NCBI GenBank assembly: GCA_003222085.1
Contig: QHUK01000030.1
Location: 1-51,777 of the forward strand
Direction of reading: 5' to 3'
Length of the DNA stretch: 51,777 nucleotides
From: Gemmatimonadota bacterium
Lineage (GTDB): Bacteria; Gemmatimonadota; Gemmatimonadetes; Gemmatimonadales; GWC2-71-9
Shown here: one piece after another, positions 46,159-51,777 of the stretch
How the letters are laid out: the number at the start of each line of letters is the position of its first letter
How positions within the stretch are numbered: the first letter of the stretch is position 1
The notes under the pieces: model-generated
Seen by the model: the letters and a program-made list of their open reading frames with translations, nothing else
What the model was told of the DNA's origin: nothing
Database searches by the model: none
Program-made: the position numbers and the translations under genes

Positions 46159-46668
46159 GCTCAAGCGGATCGTCTTCGACGAGGAGACGATCGCGCGGCG
46201 GGTCCGCGAGCTCGGCCAGGAGATCACCGCGGCGTACCCCGATGGTGAGCTGCTGGTGCTCGGTCTCCTCAAGGGAAGCTTCATTTTCCTGAGCGATCTT
46301 GTGCGCCGCATCGAGCGGCCGCTCCAGGTGGACTTCCTGGTCGCGGCGAGCTACGGCGCCGATACGATTTCGAGCGGTAACGTGCGGCTGCTGTACGATC
46401 CGGAGACGGAGCTACGGGGTAAGCACATCCTCCTGGTGGAGGATATCGTCGATACGGGGAAGACCCTCAACCGACTGGTGGCGCTGTTGCGCGAGCGCGC
46501 GCCGCGGAGCCTGGAGATCTGTGCGCTGTTGCATAAGCATCTGGCCGAGCATCTCGAGCTCGAGCCGGCGTTTGTCGGCTTCGACGCTCCGCGAGTGTTC
46601 CTCGTGGGGTACGGGCTCGATCATGCCGAAAACTTCCGCCACCTGCCGTACGTCGCGAGCCTGACCTG

Positions 46669-46669
<1 letters not shown>
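46115..46669 (+). CDS. hpt: Hypoxanthine phosphoribosyltransferase
   Basis: Encodes 184 residues from the ATG at 46115, the only canonical start in this frame before the conserved core; the GTG at 46155 is in another frame. PRT features: [36 protein letters not shown], the PRPP loop [35 protein letters not shown] and [23 protein letters not shown]. It salvages hypoxanthine and guanine. The long overlap with tilS and the shared A with the ftsH start show coupled translation. Confidence 0.95.
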
Positions 46670-48654
<1,985 letters not shown>

Positions 48655-48739
48655 TCCCCACCAGTTCCCAGGACAATAGCTCCGCCGCCCTCACGGCCGG
48701 CCCTACCTCGCGTTGTCGGACGTGTTAGGATTGAGGCCT

Positions 48740-49933
48740 ATGGAAGCCAAGAACGCGGACCTCGCGGCCCTGCGGATCAACCGCTCGCCCGAGGCCACGG
48801 AGGCTGGGCCGGCGGGGCGCGCCCGGCGCTGGCTCCTGATCGGCCTGCCCACGGCTGCCATCCTGGTCGTCGGTGCGGTCTTCGTGATTACCGGGGGCGC
48901 CCTCAGTGCGGCGCTCCCCGTGCGCCTGACGCCCGCGACCATGGTGTCTCCGATGCGTGCGGGCGCCGTCCTCGTCGCGAGCGGGTACGTCGTGGCACAG
49001 CGGAAGGCCGCCGTCGCCTCGAAGGGCACGGGCCGGTTGGTCTACCTCGGTGTGGTGGAAGGCGACCGTGTCCGGGCGGGGCAGGTGATCGCCCGGATTG
49101 AAGACGCCGACGTCAAGGCCCAGCTCGCGCAGGCCCAGGCCAACCTCCAGGTCAGTCGCGCGGAGCTGCACGACGCGCAACGGTCGCTGGCGCGGGAGCG
49201 GCTGCTCGCCGACAGCGGGGCCTCGTCTCAGGCGAGTGTGGACGCAGCGGAGGCTCGGTATGAACGGGTGAAAGCCAGCATCGCCGCCGCGGAGGCCGCG
49301 GTCCTCGCCGCGCAGGTGTCGCTCGAGAACACCGTGATCCGCGCCCCGTTCGACGGCACGGTGCTGACGAAGAACGCCGACGTCGGTGAGGTGGTGGCGC
49401 CGCTCGCCGGAAGCGCCTTCTCCAAGAGTGCCGTGGTCACGATCGCCGACCTCGGCTCGCTCCAGGTCGAGGCCGACGTTGCCGAATCGAACCTCGAAGC
49501 CATCAGCGGGGGGCAGCCCGGCGAGATCGTGCTGGACGCCTATCCCGACGAGCGGTACCCGGGGGTCGTGGCCAAGATCGTGCCGACCGCCGATCGCGCC
49601 AAAGCGACCGTGCAGGTCAAAGTCGCCTTCCGCTCCTATGACGCTCGGGTACTACCGGAGATGAGTGCCAAGGTACACTTCCTGCCGCGCCCGTCGCGCG
49701 TCGCCGTGGACACCCAGCCGGTGCTCGTGGTGCCGGGCACCGCGGTGACCGAGCGAAACGGGCGCTCTGTCGTGTTCGTCGTCGAGCGGGGCCGGGCGGT
49801 GGAGGTGCCGGTGGTGGTGGGCCGGCAGGTCGGCTCGTCCGTGGCCATCCGCGAAGGATTGCGTCCCGGGGTTCGGGTGGTCGACAGCGTCAGCGCCCGC
49901 CTGCGTGGCGGCGCGAAAGTCACCGTGCAGTAG
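48740..49933 (+). CDS. Periplasmic adaptor subunit of an efflux transporter (HlyD/RND type)
   Basis: Encodes 397 residues from the ATG at 48740, with GAGG upstream and TAGGAT eight bases before the start. A transmembrane anchor (WLLIGLPTAAILVVGAVFVITGG) is followed by a lipoyl half-motif (VASGYVVAQRKAAVASKGTGRLVYLGVVEGDRVRAGQVIARI), a coiled-coil hairpin (AQLAQAQANLQVSRAELHDAQRSLARERLL...ERVKASIAAAEAAVLAAQVSLENT), the second lipoyl half (IRAPFDGTVLTKNADVGEVVAP), a beta-barrel and the membrane-proximal domain. It should connect the MacB-type ATPase and permease that follow to an outer-membrane channel. No TolC-like gene is within the window. Confidence 0.93.
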   Translation: MEAKNADLAALRINRSPEATEAGPAGRARRWLLIGLPTAAILVVGAVFVITGGALSAALPVRLTPATMVSPMRAGAVLVASGYVVAQRKAAVASKGTGRLVYLGVVEGDRVRAGQVIARIEDADVKAQLAQAQANLQVSRAELHDAQRSLARERLLADSGASSQASVDAAEARYERVKASIAAAEAAVLAAQVSLENTVIRAPFDGTVLTKNADVGEVVAPLAGSAFSKSAVVTIADLGSLQVEADVAESNLEAISGGQPGEIVLDAYPDERYPGVVAKIVPTADRAKATVQVKVAFRSYDARVLPEMSAKVHFLPRPSRVAVDTQPVLVVPGTAVTERNGRSVVFVVERGRAVEVPVVVGRQVGSSVAIREGLRPGVRVVDSVSARLRGGAKVTVQ

Positions 49934-49941
49934 AGGAGTCC

Positions 49942-50616
49942 ATGCCCAATCCCATCGTGCAGGTCCGCGGTGTCTCCAAGTCCTATCGACGCGACAGCAT
50001 GGCGATTCCCGTGCTGCACGACATCTCGCTCGATGTCCCCGAGGGTGAATTCCTCGGCCTGATGGGCCCCTCGGGGTCCGGCAAGACCACACTGCTGAAC
50101 CTGATCGCGGGGATCGATCGTCCCGACGCGGGGTCGGTCGCGGTCGCCGGCACGGACGTCACCAAACTGAGCGAATCGGAGGCGGCCCGCTGGCGCGCCA
50201 CCCACATCGGGTTCGTGTTCCAGTTCTACAACCTGCTGCCCGTGCTCACGGCCTTCGAGAACGTCGAGCTGCCGCTCCTCCTGGCGCCGCTCTCCAAGGC
50301 CGAGCGGAAGAAGCACGTCGAGACCGCGCTCACGCTGGTCGGCCTCGCCGACCGGATGCGCCACTATCCGCGCCAGCTCTCGGGCGGCCAGGAGCAGCGC
50401 GTGGCGATCGCGCGGGCCATCGCCAGCGATCCCACGATCCTCGTGGCCGACGAGCCGACGGGGGACCTCGACCGCAAGTCCGCCGAAGAGGTGCTGACGC
50501 TGCTCGAGCGGCTGAACAAGGAATTCAAGAAGACCATCGTGATGGTGACGCACGATCCGCACGCCGCCGAGCGCGCGCACCTCGTGCGCCACCTGGACAA
50601 AGGCGAACTGCAATGA
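49942..50616 (+). CDS. ABC transporter ATPase (MacB/LolD type)
   Basis: Encodes 224 residues. Walker A is GLMGPSGSGKTTLLNLIAGID, the Q-loop lies in IGFVFQFYNLLPVLTAFENVELPLLL, the signature is LSGGQEQRVAIARAIASDPTILVADEPTGDLD (with Walker B) and the H-loop is TIVMVTHDPHAAERA. The FYNLLPVLTAFENVELPL stretch is typical of the MacB/LolD/FtsE branch that powers mechanotransmission-type transporters. It follows the adaptor by eight bases and overlaps the permease start (ATGA). Confidence 0.96.
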   Translation: MPNPIVQVRGVSKSYRRDSMAIPVLHDISLDVPEGEFLGLMGPSGSGKTTLLNLIAGIDRPDAGSVAVAGTDVTKLSESEAARWRATHIGFVFQFYNLLPVLTAFENVELPLLLAPLSKAERKKHVETALTLVGLADRMRHYPRQLSGGQEQRVAIARAIASDPTILVADEPTGDLDRKSAEEVLTLLERLNKEFKKTIVMVTHDPHAAERAHLVRHLDKGELQ

Positions 50617-51770
50617 AATTGGTCTTCAAGAACCTGTTCCGGCATCGCCTCCGCACCGCGCTCACGATCCTCGGGATCGCCACGGCGGTCATGGCGTTCG
50701 GCCTGATCCGCACGATCGTGGGTGCCTGGAACGCGGGCGTCACAGGAGCGGCCGCCAATCGCATGATCACCCGCCACCGGGTCTCGCTGATCTTCCCGAT
50801 CCCGCTCCCCTACCGGAACGAGATCGCCAGGGTCCCGGGCGTCACGGCCGTCTCTTGGGCCAACTGGTTTGGGGGCGTCTACGGCGAGCCGAACGATTTC
50901 AAGAACTTCTGGCCGCGGTTCGCGGTCGACCCGGACACGTACTTCGATCTCTACCCCGAGTTCCAGCTGCCGCCGGACCAGCTGGCCGCGTTCAAGAAGG
51001 AGCGCAACGCCTGCGTCATCGGCCGCAAGCTGGCGCAGCAGCACGGCTTCAAGCTCGGCGACGTCATCACCATGGAAGGCGACATCTTTCCCGGGCGCTG
51101 GCAGTGGGTGGTGCGCGGGATCTACACCGGTCGGGACCCGTCGACGGATGAGACCCAGATGTTCTTCCAGTTCGCCTACCTCTACGAGCAGGTGCGCCAG
51201 CGGGAGCCCGGCCGGCCCGTGGACGCGGGGTGGTACGTCCTGCGCGTCGGGTCGCCCGACGCGATGGCGCGGGTCGCAGCGGCGGTGGATACCCAGTTCG
51301 TGAACTCGCGCGCCCCCACCAAGACCGAGAGTGAGCGCGAATTCCAGCAGAGCTTCGTCCAGATGTCGTCGGCGATCATCACGTCGCTGCAGGTGATCTC
51401 GGTCGTGATCGTCGGGATCATCCTCCTGGTCCTCGCGAACACTATCCTCATGTCGGTGCGGGAGCGCACCCGCGAGTACGCGGTCCTGAAGACGCTCGGA
51501 TTCTCCGGACGCCACCTCGCGGGCTTCGTGCTCGGCGAAGCGCTGGTGATCTCGCTGTCGGGAGGCGTGCTCGGGCTGCTGCTCACGTTCCCGATCGTGA
51601 AAGGGTTCGCGAAGGCGCTCCCGACCTTCTTCCCCGTGATCAACGTCGCGCCCGTCACCATGGCGCTGGGGATCGGGGCGGCCCTCCTCGCCGGCCTCGC
51701 CGCCGCGGCCATCCCCGCAAACCGCGTCGTGCGCATGCCGATTGTCGTCGGCCTGCGGACGGTGGGATAA
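50613..51770 (+). CDS. ABC transporter permease (MacB_PCD/FtsX type)
   Basis: Encodes 385 residues. The first membrane helix (TALTILGIATAVMAFGLIRTIVGAW) is followed by a periplasmic core domain of about 220 residues. Three more helices follow in the FtsX domain (VISVVIVGIILLVLANTILMSVRERTREYAVLKTLGFSGRHLAGFVLGEALVIS, GGVLGLLLTFPIVKGFA and VTMALGIGAALLAGLAAAAIPANRVVRM). The RTREYAVLKTLGFS motif is the usual coupling segment. With the ATPase and adaptor it forms a MacAB-like export unit for a peptide, lipoprotein or antibiotic, substrate unknown. Only seven bases follow it in the window, so a second permease could lie beyond. Confidence 0.93.
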   Translation: MKLVFKNLFRHRLRTALTILGIATAVMAFGLIRTIVGAWNAGVTGAAANRMITRHRVSLIFPIPLPYRNEIARVPGVTAVSWANWFGGVYGEPNDFKNFWPRFAVDPDTYFDLYPEFQLPPDQLAAFKKERNACVIGRKLAQQHGFKLGDVITMEGDIFPGRWQWVVRGIYTGRDPSTDETQMFFQFAYLYEQVRQREPGRPVDAGWYVLRVGSPDAMARVAAAVDTQFVNSRAPTKTESEREFQQSFVQMSSAIITSLQVISVVIVGIILLVLANTILMSVRERTREYAVLKTLGFSGRHLAGFVLGEALVISLSGGVLGLLLTFPIVKGFAKALPTFFPVINVAPVTMALGIGAALLAGLAAAAIPANRVVRMPIVVGLRTVG

Positions 51771-51777
51771 CCCGCCA

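Overview
This is a gene-dense, high-GC stretch of a diderm bacterial chromosome. Signal peptides, lipoboxes, a heptose phosphatase, SelA, tandem DUF2723 membrane proteins and secreted M42 peptidases together suggest Gemmatimonadota or a related soil lineage. That assignment comes from gene content and is not proven by any marker gene here. Most genes overlap by 1-60 bases, GTG and TTG starts are common, and no stretch longer than about 215 bases lacks a gene.

Left accessory part (1-5311): a lipoprotein cut by the window edge is divergent from a three-gene run. The run encodes two lipoproteins with cohesin-like domains, one of them also carrying three 90-residue InlB-type repeats, followed by a secreted Asp-box propeller protein that ends in a dockerin. 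I read this as a candidate surface cohesin-dockerin system.

Leftward operon (20513 to 5326, about 15 kb): valS, Ig-like lipoprotein, selA, gmhB, PPC-domain protein, purN, an M42-like protein that has lost its metal ligands, an intact secreted M42 peptidase, purH and two tandem DUF2723 membrane proteins.

Rightward block (20648 to 38529): a 52-residue membrane protein, thrS, thiolase, bioY, hydroxyacyl-CoA dehydrogenase, acyl-CoA dehydrogenase, leucine-type dehydrogenase, rpiB, glyA, hsp20, lon, a Minf_1886-type protein, a zinc ribbon, a MEMO-family protein, the NAD(P)H-hydrate repair enzyme, thiL, plsC, eno and ftsB. It covers translation, acyl-CoA and amino-acid catabolism, protein quality control, metabolite repair and envelope lipid synthesis.

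Right part: a leftward envelope/signalling operon (small lipoprotein, zinc-ribbon/pseudokinase/PEGA protein, TPR protein, barrel-like protein). Then come tRNA-Met(CAT) lying six bases from a CRTAC1-type lipoprotein gene, a flavin reductase, tilS-hpt-ftsH, and an adaptor/ATPase/permease export set at the edge.

A second theme is small palindromic and short-period repeats. A nearly identical GC-rich 20-mer is built into the purH reading frame and the N-terminus of the leucine-type dehydrogenase. A paired-hairpin, REPIN-like element lies at the start of the dead M42 gene. Head-to-head short repeats lie in the M42 signal peptide and in the valS/thrS divergent region. Several operon-leading genes have a -10-like hexamer 5-8 bases before the ATG, suggesting leaderless transcripts.
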